64,000 nucleotides of DNA from the NCBI RefSeq assembly GCF_003122215.1, contig NZ_QEYD01000008.1, positions 62,001-126,000 on the forward strand. Reading direction: 5' to 3'. The first letter of the stretch is position 1. Every line of letters begins with the position of its first letter. This document shows positions 19,218-28,184 of this stretch, one piece after another. A model generated the notes under the pieces. It worked only from the letters and a program-made list of their open reading frames with translations, was not told the DNA's origin and searched no databases. Source of the stretch: Pararhodobacter marinus (GTDB lineage Bacteria > Pseudomonadota > Alphaproteobacteria > Rhodobacterales > Rhodobacteraceae). The position numbers and the translations under genes were made by a program.

Positions 19218-19795
19218 AACGTTGGTGGCGCAGTCTGGAGCAATCGCAACGCACACTGGCCTCGCTGGTGGGGGTCGTCGTGGTGATGGGCGCGCTGGCC
19301 TGGGCGGCGGTGCCGGCCTATAACCTGTTCTGCCGCGTCACCGGCTTCGGCGGCACGACCCAGCGGGCCGAAACCGAATCCGACACGGTGCTGGATCAGA
19401 CCGTGCAGGTGCGGTTCGACGCCTCGGTCGAACGGGGCTTCCCATGGGAATTCCGCCCGGTCGAGCGCACGATGGAGCTGCGGATCGGGGAAACCGGGCT
19501 GGCCTTTTACGAGGCCACGAACCCCACCGACCACCCGATCGCGGGCACGGCCAGCTACAATGTCACGCCGTATGCGGCAGGCGGCTATTTCATCAAGATC
19601 GCCTGTTTCTGCTTCGACATGCAGGTTCTGCAGCCGGGCGAAAGCGTCCTGATGCCAGTGACCTTCTATGTCGATCCCGAGATCGTCGACGATCCGGATG
19701 TGCGGGCGCAGGGCCTGAACACGATCACCTTGAGCTACACGTTCCACCCGGCCGACCTGCCAGAACAGGCGGCGGCTCCGGTGGAAACGAACTGA
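19214..19795 (+). CDS. ctaG: Cytochrome c oxidase assembly protein CtaG/Cox11
   Basis: Delivers copper to the CuB site of subunit I. The 193 residues have one N-terminal transmembrane helix ([19 protein letters not shown]) followed by a periplasmic immunoglobulin-like domain with the copper motif [10 protein letters not shown] and the conserved [12 protein letters not shown] and [11 protein letters not shown] blocks. Translationally coupled to the small ORF by ATGA overlap. A GC-rich hairpin separates it from ctaE. Confidence 0.97.
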   Translation: MKRWWRSLEQSQRTLASLVGVVVVMGALAWAAVPAYNLFCRVTGFGGTTQRAETESDTVLDQTVQVRFDASVERGFPWEFRPVERTMELRIGETGLAFYEATNPTDHPIAGTASYNVTPYAAGGYFIKIACFCFDMQVLQPGESVLMPVTFYVDPEIVDDPDVRAQGLNTITLSYTFHPADLPEQAAAPVETN

Positions 19796-19801
19796 GTTAA
19801 C

Positions 19802-19830
19802 GCGCCCCGGCTCTGCCGGGCCCGGGGCGC
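19802..19830 (+). promoter_or_regulatory. Intra-operon hairpin between ctaG and ctaE
   Basis: Nine-bp stem GCGCCCCGG (19802-19810)/CCGGGGCGC (19822-19830) with no following T-run, so it is unlikely to terminate. It may be an mRNA processing or stability element that sets subunit III expression apart. Confidence 0.5.
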
Positions 19831-19883
19831 CAAAGACAGGGACCGCGCAAGCGGCACGAAACGGAAAATCTGAGGGAACGGAA

Positions 19884-20693
19884 ATGGCCCACGCAAAAAA
19901 CCACGATTACCACGTCCTTCCGCCGTCGATCTGGCCCTTCGTCGGTGCCGTTTCGGCCTTCGTCATGCTGACGGGCGCCATCATGTGGATGCACGACATG
20001 GGCCCGTGGGTGTTTGCCATCGGCCTGGTCGGCGTGCTCTACGTGATGTACGCGTGGTGGTCGGACGTCGTCACCGAAAGCCATTCGGGCGATCACACGC
20101 CGGTCGTCGTGATCGGCCTGCGCTATGGCTTCATCCTGTTCATCATGTCCGAAGTGATGTTCTTCGCGGCTTGGTTCTGGAGCTTCTTCAAGCACGCCAT
20201 GTATCCCATGGGCCCCGAAAGCCCGGCCGTCGACGGCGTCTGGCCGCCCGCCGGTGTCGAGCTGTTCGACCCCTGGCACCTGCCGCTGATCAACACGCTG
20301 ATCCTGCTGCTGTCGGGCTGCGCCGCGACCTGGGCGCACCACGCGCTGGTGCATGAGGACAACCGCAAGGACGTCGCCACCGGCCTGCTTCTGGCGGTGA
20401 TCCTGGGCGTGATCTTCACCGTGCTGCAAGGCTACGAATACAGCCATGCGGGCTTTGGCTTCGCCGGCAACATCTACGGCGCCAACTTCTTCATGGCGAC
20501 CGGCTTCCACGGTGCGCACGTGATCATCGGCACGATCTTCCTGTTCGTGTGCTACCTGCGCGTCCGCGCCGGCCACTTCACGAAGGAACGCCATGTCGGT
20601 TTCGAAGCCGCCGCTTGGTACTGGCACTTCGTCGACGTGGTCTGGCTGTTCCTCTTCGCCTCGATCTATATCTGGGGCAGCGCAGGCGTCTGA
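19884..20693 (+). CDS. ctaE: Cytochrome c oxidase subunit III
   Basis: Seven-helix membrane subunit (269 residues) that stabilises the aa3 catalytic core. Family landmarks are [36 protein letters not shown] with the conserved Glu, [12 protein letters not shown] and [20 protein letters not shown] at the C-terminus. GAGGGAACGGAA lies before the ATG at 19884. A strong terminator-like hairpin follows 25 bp after the stop. Confidence 0.97.
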   Translation: MAHAKNHDYHVLPPSIWPFVGAVSAFVMLTGAIMWMHDMGPWVFAIGLVGVLYVMYAWWSDVVTESHSGDHTPVVVIGLRYGFILFIMSEVMFFAAWFWSFFKHAMYPMGPESPAVDGVWPPAGVELFDPWHLPLINTLILLLSGCAATWAHHALVHEDNRKDVATGLLLAVILGVIFTVLQGYEYSHAGFGFAGNIYGANFFMATGFHGAHVIIGTIFLFVCYLRVRAGHFTKERHVGFEAAAWYWHFVDVVWLFLFASIYIWGSAGV

Positions 20694-20718
20694 GCCTCAC
20701 ACTTGATGCGATGGGTTC

Positions 20719-20750
20719 GGGGGGCTATGTGCCCCCCGTTCTTCTTTTCT
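20719..20750 (+). terminator. Rho-independent terminator after ctaE
   Basis: Seven-bp stem GGGGGGC (20719-20725)/GCCCCCC (20731-20737), loop TATGT, then the T-rich tract GTTCTTCTTTTCT. SURF1 starts only 17 bp later, so readthrough or partial termination is likely. Confidence 0.75.
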
Positions 20751-20766
20751 GGGACGGGATAGCGAC

Positions 20767-21447
20767 GTGAACGGACGATTCATCGGGGCGGCGATCTTCG
20801 GCATTGCCGGTGTGGCGGTGCTGTTGTGGCTGGGCTTCTGGCAACTCGACCGGCTGCAATGGAAGCTCGACCTGATCGAGCGGATCGAAACCCGCATCCA
20901 CAACGACCCGGTGCCGGTGCCGACCGACGCCACGCCCGGAGACGACCGCTACCTGCCGGTGATCGCGCAGGGACGGTTCACCGGCGAATTCGCCAATGTC
21001 CTCTCCAGCCAGCGCGAAGCGGGGCAGGGTGTGCGGATCATCGCCGTGCTGGAAACCGATGACGGTCGCCGGTTGCTGGTGGATCGCGGCTTCGTGCGGG
21101 AATCGCAGCGCGACGCCTATGTCGCGCAGGCCGACGGCGTGACGGTGATCGGCAATCTCGACTGGCCGGGGGACCGCGACAGTTTCACGCCCGATCCCGA
21201 CCAGGGCCGCAACCTGTATTTCGCCCGCGACCCGCTGCCGATTGCCGAGGCGCTGGACACAGAGCCCGTACTGATCGTCGCGCGCGAGGACAGCGCCGCC
21301 GCGCCGCCGCTCTCGACCGAGCCGATCAGCGGCGCCGCGCTGAAGAACGACCACCTGGAATACGCGCTCACCTGGTTCATGCTGGCAACCGTCTGGGCAG
21401 TGATGACAATCGCCCTTCTGTGGCGTATCAGGCGGACAAGTGTCTGA
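20767..21447 (+). CDS. SURF1-family cytochrome oxidase assembly protein
   Basis: Heme A insertion chaperone. The 226 residues have an N-terminal transmembrane helix (FGIAGVAVLLWLGFWQLDRL, including the family LGxWQLxR motif), a periplasmic domain, and a C-terminal helix (NDHLEYALTWFMLATVWAVM) with the conserved HLEYALTWF. GTG is the only plausible start. It follows ctaE across a terminator and ends 10 nt before thrC, inside which the thrC ribosome site lies. Confidence 0.95.
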   Translation: MNGRFIGAAIFGIAGVAVLLWLGFWQLDRLQWKLDLIERIETRIHNDPVPVPTDATPGDDRYLPVIAQGRFTGEFANVLSSQREAGQGVRIIAVLETDDGRRLLVDRGFVRESQRDAYVAQADGVTVIGNLDWPGDRDSFTPDPDQGRNLYFARDPLPIAEALDTEPVLIVAREDSAAAPPLSTEPISGAALKNDHLEYALTWFMLATVWAVMTIALLWRIRRTSV

Positions 21448-21457
21448 GGAAAGACTT

Positions 21458-22846
21458 ATGCAGTATATCTCGACTCGGGGTGCGGCACCGGCCCTGACCT
21501 TCGAACAGGCGATGCTGACCGGGCTCGCGCGCGATGGCGGCCTTTATGTCCCCGAAACCGTGCCCACGATGAACGAAGGCGAGATCGCCGCGCTGGCCGG
21601 TCTGCCCTACGAGGAAATCGCCTTTCGCGTGATGCGCCCCTTCATCGGCGAGACCTTCACCGACGACGAATTCAAGGCGCTGATCGCCAAGGCCTATGCG
21701 GGCTTCGGCCACGATGCGCGCGCGCCGCTCAAGCAGCTTGGCCCGAACCATTTCCTGCTGGAACTGTTCCACGGCCCGACGCTCGCCTTCAAAGACTTCG
21801 CCATGCAGCTGATCGGTCAGCTGTTCCAGGCCTCGCTCAGCCGGTCGGGTGACCGGGTGACGATTGTCGGCGCCACCTCGGGCGATACCGGCTCGGCCGC
21901 GATCGAGGCATTTCGCGGGCTGAAGAATGTCGACGTGTTCATCCTGTTCCCGCATGGCCGGGTGTCCGAGGTCCAGCGCCGTCAGATGACGACGCCCGCC
22001 GACGCCAATGTCCATGCGCTGGCGGTCGATGGCGATTTCGACACCTGCCAGGGTCTGCTCAAGGACATGTTCAACGATTTCGACTTCCGCGACCGGGTGC
22101 GGCTTGCGGGGGTCAACTCGATCAACTGGGCGCGCGTTCTGGCGCAGGTGGTTTATTATTTCAGCGCGGCGACCAGCCTTGGCGCCCCGCACCGGGCGGT
22201 CGATTTCACCGTCCCCACCGGCAATTTCGGCGATATCTTCGCGGGTTACATCGCCAAGACGATGGGCCTGCCGATCGGCAAGCTGGTGGTCGCGACGAAC
22301 CAGAACGACATTCTGCACCGCTGCCTGACGACCGGCGTTTACCAGACCGAAAGCGTTTTGCCCTCCATCTCTCCGAGTATGGATATTCAGGTCAGCTCGA
22401 ATTTCGAACGGGTTCTGTTCGACGCCTATGGGCGCGACGGGCGCGCTGTGGCGCAGTTGATGGACGAGCTGAAAGGCACGGGCAAATTCACCGTGAGCCA
22501 GGGCGCGCTGCAATCCCTGCAGGACACGTTCGAATCGGGCCGTGTCAGCGAAGAGGGCACCTCGGCCTCGATCAAGCGCACGCTGGCGCATTCGGCCGAG
22601 CTGCTCTGCCCGCATTCGGCGGTCGGCGTGGCCGTGGCCGAGAACCATCTGGGCGCGAACCCGATGGTGACGCTGGCCACCGCCCACCCCGCCAAGTTCC
22701 CGGCCGCGGTCGAAGAGGCGACGGGCATCCACCCCGCCCTGCCGCCGCGCATGGGCGACCTGTTCGACCGGCCTGAGCGCGTGACGCGGATGCCGGGCGA
22801 CCTGAAGGCGCTCGAAGCGCTGATCCTCGAACGGACGGGGGCCTGA
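21458..22846 (+). CDS. thrC: Threonine synthase
   Basis: PLP enzyme that converts O-phosphohomoserine to threonine. The 462 residues show the N-terminal block STRGAAPALTFEQAML, the PLP lysine Lys112 in GPTLAFKDFAMQ, ATSGDTGSAAIEAFRG for phosphate binding, and VPTGNFGDIFAGYIAK. The ATG at 21458 follows GAGGAAAG; a GTG 18 nt earlier is less likely. Its stop overlaps the next start (TGATG). Confidence 0.97.
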   Translation: MQYISTRGAAPALTFEQAMLTGLARDGGLYVPETVPTMNEGEIAALAGLPYEEIAFRVMRPFIGETFTDDEFKALIAKAYAGFGHDARAPLKQLGPNHFLLELFHGPTLAFKDFAMQLIGQLFQASLSRSGDRVTIVGATSGDTGSAAIEAFRGLKNVDVFILFPHGRVSEVQRRQMTTPADANVHALAVDGDFDTCQGLLKDMFNDFDFRDRVRLAGVNSINWARVLAQVVYYFSAATSLGAPHRAVDFTVPTGNFGDIFAGYIAKTMGLPIGKLVVATNQNDILHRCLTTGVYQTESVLPSISPSMDIQVSSNFERVLFDAYGRDGRAVAQLMDELKGTGKFTVSQGALQSLQDTFESGRVSEEGTSASIKRTLAHSAELLCPHSAVGVAVAENHLGANPMVTLATAHPAKFPAAVEEATGIHPALPPRMGDLFDRPERVTRMPGDLKALEALILERTGA

Positions 22847-24105
22847 TGCACCGCATCACGACACTCCCCAACGGCTTCCGCATCGTCACGGAACCCATGC
22901 CCGGCCTTGCCTCGGCGGCGGTCGGCATCTGGGTGATGGCGGGTGCCCGGCACGAGCGGGCCGAGCAGAACGGCATCGCGCATTTCCTCGAACACATGGC
23001 ATTCAAGGGCACGGCCACGCGCTCGGCCCTGCAGATCGCCGAAGAGATCGAGGATGTGGGCGGCTATATCAACGCCTATACCTCGCGCGAGATGACCGCC
23101 TATTACGCCCGCGTGCTCGAAGCCGACGTGCCGCTGGCGCTGGACGTGGTCGCGGACATCGTGCTGAACGGCGCCTTCGACCCGCGCGAGATCGAAACCG
23201 AACGCCATGTCATCTTGCAGGAGATCGGCCAGGCGGCGGACACGCCCGACGACGTGATCTTCGACTGGCTGCAGGAAGCGACCTATCCCGACCAGCCCAT
23301 CGGCCGCCCGATCCTGGGCCCGGCCGAGCGCATCGCGCATTACGGCGCCAGCGACCTGCGCAGCTTCGTCAAAGGCCATTACGGCCCGGGCCAGATGATC
23401 CTGGCCGCCGCGGGCGCGGTCCATCACGACACGCTGGTGAAACTGGCCGAAGAGCTTTTCGGCCAACTGCCCGCTTTCGACATGAGCGTCGCCGAACCCG
23501 CCGCGTTCCACTGCAACGAACGGCGCGAGATCAAGACGCTGGAACAGGCGCATTTCGCGCTGGCGATCGAAGGCCCGGCTTTCCGCGATCCCGACCTGTT
23601 CACCGCGCAGATCTTCGCGGGCGCGATGGGCGGCGGCATGTCGTCCAGGCTGTTCCAGAAGCTGCGCGAAGAGCGGGGCCTGTGCTACACCACCTTTGCC
23701 CAGGCCGGCGCGCATGACGATACCGGCTCGATCACCGTCTATGCGGGAACGGGCGGCGAGGATATTCGCGATCTGGCGAATTTGACCATCGACGAATTCC
23801 GCCGTGCCACGCAGGACATGAAGGAAGCCGAGATCGCGCGCGCCCGCACGCAGATGAAAGCCGGGCTGCTGATGGGGCTGGAAAGCCCGTCCAGCCGGGC
23901 CGAGCGTCTGGCGCGGCTGCTGGCGATCTGGGGCCGGATTCCGGACCTGTCGGAAACGGTCGAGCGGATCGATGCGGTCGATCTGCCGTCGATCAAGGCC
24001 TATGCCGAAAAGCTCGCTTCCGAAGCGCGCATGTCGATGGCTCTGTACGGCCCCGTCGCCACCGCGCCCACGCTGCAGGAGCTGCGCGAAAGGCTCGTTG
24101 CCTGA
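22846..24105 (+). CDS. M16-family zinc peptidase (processing peptidase-like)
   Basis: The 419-residue protein resembles the beta subunit of mitochondrial processing peptidase and bacterial PqqL/YmxG-type peptidases. The inverted zinc motif HFLEH (His46, Glu49, His50) is intact, with the distal metal-binding Glu in EIETERHVILQEI and the glycine-rich AGAMGGGMSSRLFQKLREERGLCY block. No signal peptide, so cytoplasmic. Its start overlaps thrC and its stop overlaps the acetyltransferase by 1 nt. The thrC-M16 pair is a common alphaproteobacterial arrangement. Confidence 0.95.
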   Translation: MHRITTLPNGFRIVTEPMPGLASAAVGIWVMAGARHERAEQNGIAHFLEHMAFKGTATRSALQIAEEIEDVGGYINAYTSREMTAYYARVLEADVPLALDVVADIVLNGAFDPREIETERHVILQEIGQAADTPDDVIFDWLQEATYPDQPIGRPILGPAERIAHYGASDLRSFVKGHYGPGQMILAAAGAVHHDTLVKLAEELFGQLPAFDMSVAEPAAFHCNERREIKTLEQAHFALAIEGPAFRDPDLFTAQIFAGAMGGGMSSRLFQKLREERGLCYTTFAQAGAHDDTGSITVYAGTGGEDIRDLANLTIDEFRRATQDMKEAEIARARTQMKAGLLMGLESPSSRAERLARLLAIWGRIPDLSETVERIDAVDLPSIKAYAEKLASEARMSMALYGPVATAPTLQELRERLVA

Positions 24106-24701
24106 TGGCGGGGTTCCTGCTGGCGTCGAGACGACGATTCCGGTTGGACACCGAACGGATGGTGCTGCGTCTGCCCGAGCATTCGGATTTCCGCATGTGG
24201 ACGGCCCTGCGCGCGTCCTCGGCGGCGTTCCTGGTACCTTGGGAGCCCACATGGTCCGAAGACCACCTGCACCGCCGCGCCTTTACCGGGCGCGTGCAAT
24301 GGGCCGCGCGGGTGCGCCAGCAGGGTACGGGCCTGCCGCTGTTCCTTGTGCGGCGCGCCGACGACCAGCTTTTGGGCGCGATCACGCTCGACAATATCCG
24401 CCGGGGCCCCGCGCAGGTCGGAACGGTCGGCTACTGGATCGGTGAACCCTTCGCGCGCCACGGCTACATGCGCGAGGCACTGAACGCGGTCGTGCACCAC
24501 GCCTTTACCGAGCTCGATATCAGCCGGATCGAAGCCGCCTGCCTGCCCGAAAACGCGGCCTCGCGCGCGGTCCTGGAAAAATGCGGCTTCAAATACGAGG
24601 GCGTCGCGCAGAGCTATCTGCAGATCAACGGACGCTGGCGCAACCACGTGCTCTATGCCAACCTCCGGGGCGACCGGAGGGGGAGAACGGATGTCGGATG
24701 A
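24105..24701 (+). CDS. RimJ/RimL-type GNAT acetyltransferase
   Basis: A 198-residue N-acetyltransferase of the ribosomal-protein acetylase group: TERMVLRLPEHSDFRMW at the start, the acetyl-CoA loop VGYWIGEPFARHGYMREAL, and the typical ISRIEAACLPENAASRAVLE followed by KCGFKYEGVA. Substrate probably the alpha-amine of a ribosomal protein or another protein, not determinable here. TGATG overlap with the M16 gene; 11-nt overlap with the DUF1697 gene. Confidence 0.93.
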   Translation: MAGFLLASRRRFRLDTERMVLRLPEHSDFRMWTALRASSAAFLVPWEPTWSEDHLHRRAFTGRVQWAARVRQQGTGLPLFLVRRADDQLLGAITLDNIRRGPAQVGTVGYWIGEPFARHGYMREALNAVVHHAFTELDISRIEAACLPENAASRAVLEKCGFKYEGVAQSYLQINGRWRNHVLYANLRGDRRGRTDVG

Positions 24702-25215
24702 CCGGCGGATCCTGCTGCTGAGGGGCGTGAATGTCGGATCGAACCGCAAGCTGCCGATGGCCGATCTGCGCGCGGCTCTGACCGGGTTGGGGCTTGAAAA
24801 GGTAACGACGCATATCCAGAGCGGCAACGCGGTGTTCCGCGACCCCGCCCGCCGCGCCGGTCTTGGCGCCGATATCGCGCAGGCCCTCGCCGCCGATTTC
24901 CCCGTCGCGCCCGAAGCGCTGATCTTCGATCCGCCCGCCTTCGCCGCGATCCTTGCCGCCAATCCCTTTGGCGATGACACCGCGCAGATCGGCTTCCTTG
25001 CCCGCCCCGCTGCCATCGATGACCGTCGGCTCGACGGGCTGACCCAGGGCGACGAGGCCTGGCAGGCGAGCGAGGTGGCGATTTACCTGCATCTGCCGCA
25101 TGGCGTCGGTCGCTCGAAACTCGCCGCCGGCGCCGAGAAAGCCGTGGGCGCGCCGCTGACGATGCGCAATCCCCGCGTCTGCCGGGCAATCCTCACACTG
25201 GCCGAGGAGCTTTGA
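24691..25215 (+). CDS. DUF1697 family protein
   Basis: A 174-residue protein with the DUF1697 signature LLRGVNVGSNRKLPMADLRA, then VTTHIQSGNAVF and the C-terminal TMRNPRVCRAIL. No function is established for the family. The ATG at 24691 lies inside the end of the acetyltransferase gene and gives the standard family N-terminus; a start 36 nt earlier would add a non-conserved glycine-rich tail. Confidence 0.92.
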   Translation: MSDDRRILLLRGVNVGSNRKLPMADLRAALTGLGLEKVTTHIQSGNAVFRDPARRAGLGADIAQALAADFPVAPEALIFDPPAFAAILAANPFGDDTAQIGFLARPAAIDDRRLDGLTQGDEAWQASEVAIYLHLPHGVGRSKLAAGAEKAVGAPLTMRNPRVCRAILTLAEEL

Positions 25216-25217
25216 CC

Positions 25218-26630
25218 ATGCTCTCCCCCTGCGACGGCGCCTTTCTGCAGGCGCTCGAGGCGACCCTGCCCGAAGGCACTCTCCGGCCGGCCGACGACCG
25301 CTACCTGAGCGAACCGCGCGGGCGCTACCGGGGGCAGGCGGGCGCGGTGGCCTGCCCGGCCTCAGTGGACGAGGTCTCGGCGATCGTGAGCGCCGCACAG
25401 GCCGCCCGGGTCGGCATCGTGCCCTATGGCGGCGGCACGGGACTGGTCGGTGGCCAGGTGATGACCGGCGGGCCGGCGCCGTTGCTTCTGTCGCTGGAAC
25501 GGATGAACGCCCTTCGCCTGATCGAGCCCGAAGGCGGGGTCCTGGTGGCCGAAGCGGGCTGCATCCTGGCCGAGGTGCAGGCGGCGGCCGAAGCGGCGGA
25601 CCGGCTGTTCCCGCTGTCGCTGGGATCCGAGGGCACGGCGCGGATCGGCGGGCTGCTGGGCACCAATGCGGGCGGCACGGGCGTGCTGCGCTGGGGCAAT
25701 ATGCGCGACCTCTGCCTGGGGATCGAGGCGGTGATGGCCGACGGCCGCGTGATGCACGGGCTCAAACGGCTGCGCAAGAACAACATGGGCTACGATCTGC
25801 GCCACCTGCTGATCGGTTCCGAGGGCACGCTGGGCGTGATCACCGCGGCCTCGCTGCGGCTGTTCCCGCGCCCCGCACGCACCGGGGCGGCGATGATCGT
25901 GGTGCCCTCTCCGCAGGCGGCGCTGAGCCTGCTCGCGCTGGCGCAGGCGCGGCTGGGCGAGGGCGTGTCGGGGTTCGAACTGATCGGCGGACAGGGGCCG
26001 CGCTTCCTGTCCGAGGTCATGCCCGAGATCCGGCAACCCTTCGCGCAGATCCCCGACTGGATGGTTCTGGTGGATCTGGGGCTGGTGGCGTCGCTAGACC
26101 CGGCCGCGGAACTCGAGGCGCTGTTCGGGGACGCCGCCGAAGCCGGGCTCGCGCTCGACGGGGTCATCGCCAGTTCCGAGGCACAGCGCGCCCAGTTCTG
26201 GCGTCTGCGCGAAGCGATCCCCGAGGCCAATCGCAAGATCGGCGCGGTGGCCAGCCACGATGTCTCGCTGCCCCTGGCCGCGCTGCCGGATTTCATCGAC
26301 CGCGCGGGGCCGGCGCTGGGTGCGCTGGGGGATATGCGGATCAATTGCTTCGGCCATGTGGGCGACGGCAATCTGCATTACAACGTCTTCCCTGCCCCCG
26401 GGAAATCGCGCGACGCCTACGAGGCGCTGCGCCCGCAGGTGATCGGGACGGTGCACGACCTGGTGCATTCCTTCGGCGGTTCGGTCAGCGCCGAGCACGG
26501 GGTCGGGCGCCTGAAGACGGCGGATCTGCAGCGTTATGTCGATCCGGTCGCAGTCGCGACCATGCGCGCGATCAAATCCGCGCTCGACCCGGCGGGTATC
26601 CTCAATCCCGGCGCGGTCCTCGGCGGATAG
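25218..26630 (+). CDS. FAD-linked oxidase, GlcD/D-2-hydroxyglutarate dehydrogenase-like
   Basis: A 470-residue FAD-dependent dehydrogenase of D-2-hydroxyacids. The N-terminal FAD-binding type 4 domain has PYGGGTGLVGGQ, LGSEGTARIGGLLGTNAGGT and LIGSEGTLGVITAASLRLFP; the C-terminal domain has HDVSLPLAALPDF and the metal/substrate histidines in CFGHVGDGNLHYN and SAEHGVGR. Candidates are D-2-hydroxyglutarate or D-lactate. ATG 25218 is preferred over the TTG at 25212. It ends the thrC gene string. Confidence 0.93.
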   Translation: MLSPCDGAFLQALEATLPEGTLRPADDRYLSEPRGRYRGQAGAVACPASVDEVSAIVSAAQAARVGIVPYGGGTGLVGGQVMTGGPAPLLLSLERMNALRLIEPEGGVLVAEAGCILAEVQAAAEAADRLFPLSLGSEGTARIGGLLGTNAGGTGVLRWGNMRDLCLGIEAVMADGRVMHGLKRLRKNNMGYDLRHLLIGSEGTLGVITAASLRLFPRPARTGAAMIVVPSPQAALSLLALAQARLGEGVSGFELIGGQGPRFLSEVMPEIRQPFAQIPDWMVLVDLGLVASLDPAAELEALFGDAAEAGLALDGVIASSEAQRAQFWRLREAIPEANRKIGAVASHDVSLPLAALPDFIDRAGPALGALGDMRINCFGHVGDGNLHYNVFPAPGKSRDAYEALRPQVIGTVHDLVHSFGGSVSAEHGVGRLKTADLQRYVDPVAVATMRAIKSALDPAGILNPGAVLGG

Positions 26631-26715
26631 GCGCGCGCGCGTCGCTCCCGCCCACCCACCCCGCTCGCGCGCGCGGGCAATGTCCCGGCCGCAAGCCGCG
26701 CAGACGCGAGGATCC

Positions 26716-26762
26716 GAGTATTTAAGGCAGAATGAAGGGGCTTCACTTTGTCTCAAATACTC
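26716..26762. repeat. Intergenic repeat modules arranged head-to-head (copy E)
   Basis: GAGTATTTAAGGCAGAATG plus AAG on the plus strand is followed at once by its inverted relative CTTCACTTTGTCTCAAATAC ending TC, forming a 47-bp imperfect palindrome. Each half is the distal module seen in copies at 3085-3107 and 15281-15312. Confidence 0.7.
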
Positions 26763-26775
26763 ACGGGGGAGGTCC

Positions 26776-26837
26776 AGGAGGGGGAGCGTGCTCCCCCTCC
26801 TGGGCAGGGGAGCGCGAGGGGGCGGCCGCCCCCTCGC
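26776..26837. terminator. Pair of perfect GC-rich hairpins between convergent genes
   Basis: Stem 1 is AGGAGGGGGAGC (26776-26787)/GCTCCCCCTCCT (26790-26801); stem 2 is GCGAGGGGGCGG (26814-26825)/CCGCCCCCTCGC (26826-26837). Both are 12-bp perfect inverted repeats. They lie between the convergent FAD-oxidase and flavin reductase genes and probably block readthrough both ways, although no T-tract follows. Confidence 0.6.
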
Positions 26838-26855
26838 TTCCCGGTGCGTTCTCCG

Positions 26856-27464
26856 TCAGCGTTCCCCGGGACGCGCCAGCTGGAACGGGTCGTCGACATA
26901 GGCGTAGTCGCGATAGCCCAGCCGGCCCACCGGGGTGAAGGTCTCGTAGGCGAAGCGTCCGTCGACCAGGCAATCGTCGTGCAGCCGGATGCCCGTAACC
27001 TCGCCGATCACCATCGTGTTGTCCTTGCCGCCCAGCTCGACGATCTGCGTCATGCGGCATTCCAGCGTGGCGGGGGCGTCCCTGACATAGGAACAGGCAA
27101 TCGTGTCGCATTCGCCCCGCTCAAGGGCCGCGAGCGAGAATTCGTCCACTTCACGGTCCCATGCCCCCGAGCTGGTATTCATCGCCATCAGCAGCGCTTT
27201 CGACACGACATTGACGCAGAATACCCCGGTCTCGCGGATATTCGCGACGCTGTCCTTGTTGGCCGGCCGGTCGGGCTTGGCGCCGGTCGAGGCGAACATC
27301 ACCTGCGGCGGCACATAGGCGACGGCGTTGAAGAAGGAATAGGGCGCGAGATTGTCGTGGCCCTCGGCATCGCGGGTCGAGATCCAGCCGATGGGCCGGG
27401 GCGAGACGATGGCGTTGAACGGGTTATGCGGCAGGCCGTGGCCGTCGGCGGGGCGGTAGAACAT
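26856..27464 (-). CDS. Flavin reductase-like protein, FMN-binding split barrel
   Basis: A 202-residue member of the flavin-reductase-like/flavoredoxin group: NPFNAIVSPRPIGWISTRD, APYSFFNAVAYVPPQVMF and GVFCVNVVSKALLMAMN are the conserved FMN-binding blocks. It may reduce FMN for a monooxygenase or act on another substrate; none is encoded beside it. It is convergent to the FAD-oxidase and divergent from the next acetyltransferase gene. Confidence 0.92.
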   Translation of the reverse strand: MFYRPADGHGLPHNPFNAIVSPRPIGWISTRDAEGHDNLAPYSFFNAVAYVPPQVMFASTGAKPDRPANKDSVANIRETGVFCVNVVSKALLMAMNTSSGAWDREVDEFSLAALERGECDTIACSYVRDAPATLECRMTQIVELGGKDNTMVIGEVTGIRLHDDCLVDGRFAYETFTPVGRLGYRDYAYVDDPFQLARPGER

Positions 27465-27598
27465 GGGTTTCCTTCGCGGGCGCAGCGGGGCGCTGCGGGG
27501 ATTTGATCTTGGATTTAACGCGTGCTAGGGCCGAGTCCAGACAGTTTGGCCGGGCTTGTTCTGCGCGATCCCGAGGCGCCCCTAGATCTGGAGCTGGC

Positions 27599-28090
27599 AT
27601 GGATCTGGAACAGGAAGAACCCGCCGATTGGTGGGAGGTCGAGGCGCTCTACGATCTGTGTTTCGCGCCGGGCCGCACGGCCCTGTCCTCGTATCGTCTG
27701 CGCGACGACGTGCCGCCCGTCGCGCAGCTCTGCCTGTGCCTGTGGGACGAGACCGAGGCGCTGGCAGGGGTCATCCGTTACTGGCCGGTACGCGTGGGGG
27801 GAACGCCCGCGTTGCTTCTGGGGCCCGTCGCCGTGCACCCGACGCGACAGGGCGAGGGGCTGGCGGGACTGTTGATCCGTGAAAGCCTGCGCCGTGCCAC
27901 GCGCTACAACTGGGACCGCGTCATGCTGGTGGGCGACGCGCCCTATTACGGCCGGTTCGGGTTTCAGAAGCTCGAGGGCGTGGTCATGCCGCCGCCCACC
28001 AACCCCGAGCGGGTTCTGGGGCTGGAGCTGACGCCCGGTGCCTGGCAGGGGGTGCGGGGCGCCGTCACGCGCTGGATCGACATCCACTGA
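27599..28090 (+). CDS. YhbS-like GNAT N-acetyltransferase (COG3153)
   Basis: A 163-residue protein with VEALYDLCFAPGR at the N-terminus, LLLGPVAVHPTRQGEGLAG for acetyl-CoA binding, and the hallmark DAPYYGRFGFQKLEG. Substrate unknown. The ATG at 27599 (TGGAG upstream) gives the usual family start; an in-frame start at 27503 adds an arginine-rich extension that is not conserved. Convergent with ptsP; the 94-bp gap has only weak GC-rich dyads. Confidence 0.9.
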   Translation: MDLEQEEPADWWEVEALYDLCFAPGRTALSSYRLRDDVPPVAQLCLCLWDETEALAGVIRYWPVRVGGTPALLLGPVAVHPTRQGEGLAGLLIRESLRRATRYNWDRVMLVGDAPYYGRFGFQKLEGVVMPPPTNPERVLGLELTPGAWQGVRGAVTRWIDIH

Positions 28091-28184
28091 GGTGCCATTG
28101 CGCGCGCGGGGGCACGGGCGCGCAGCCCCGATTAAGTGTTCCGGGCCTGCCCTCAGCTTCAGCCCCGCGCTTCAGGCCCCCGGC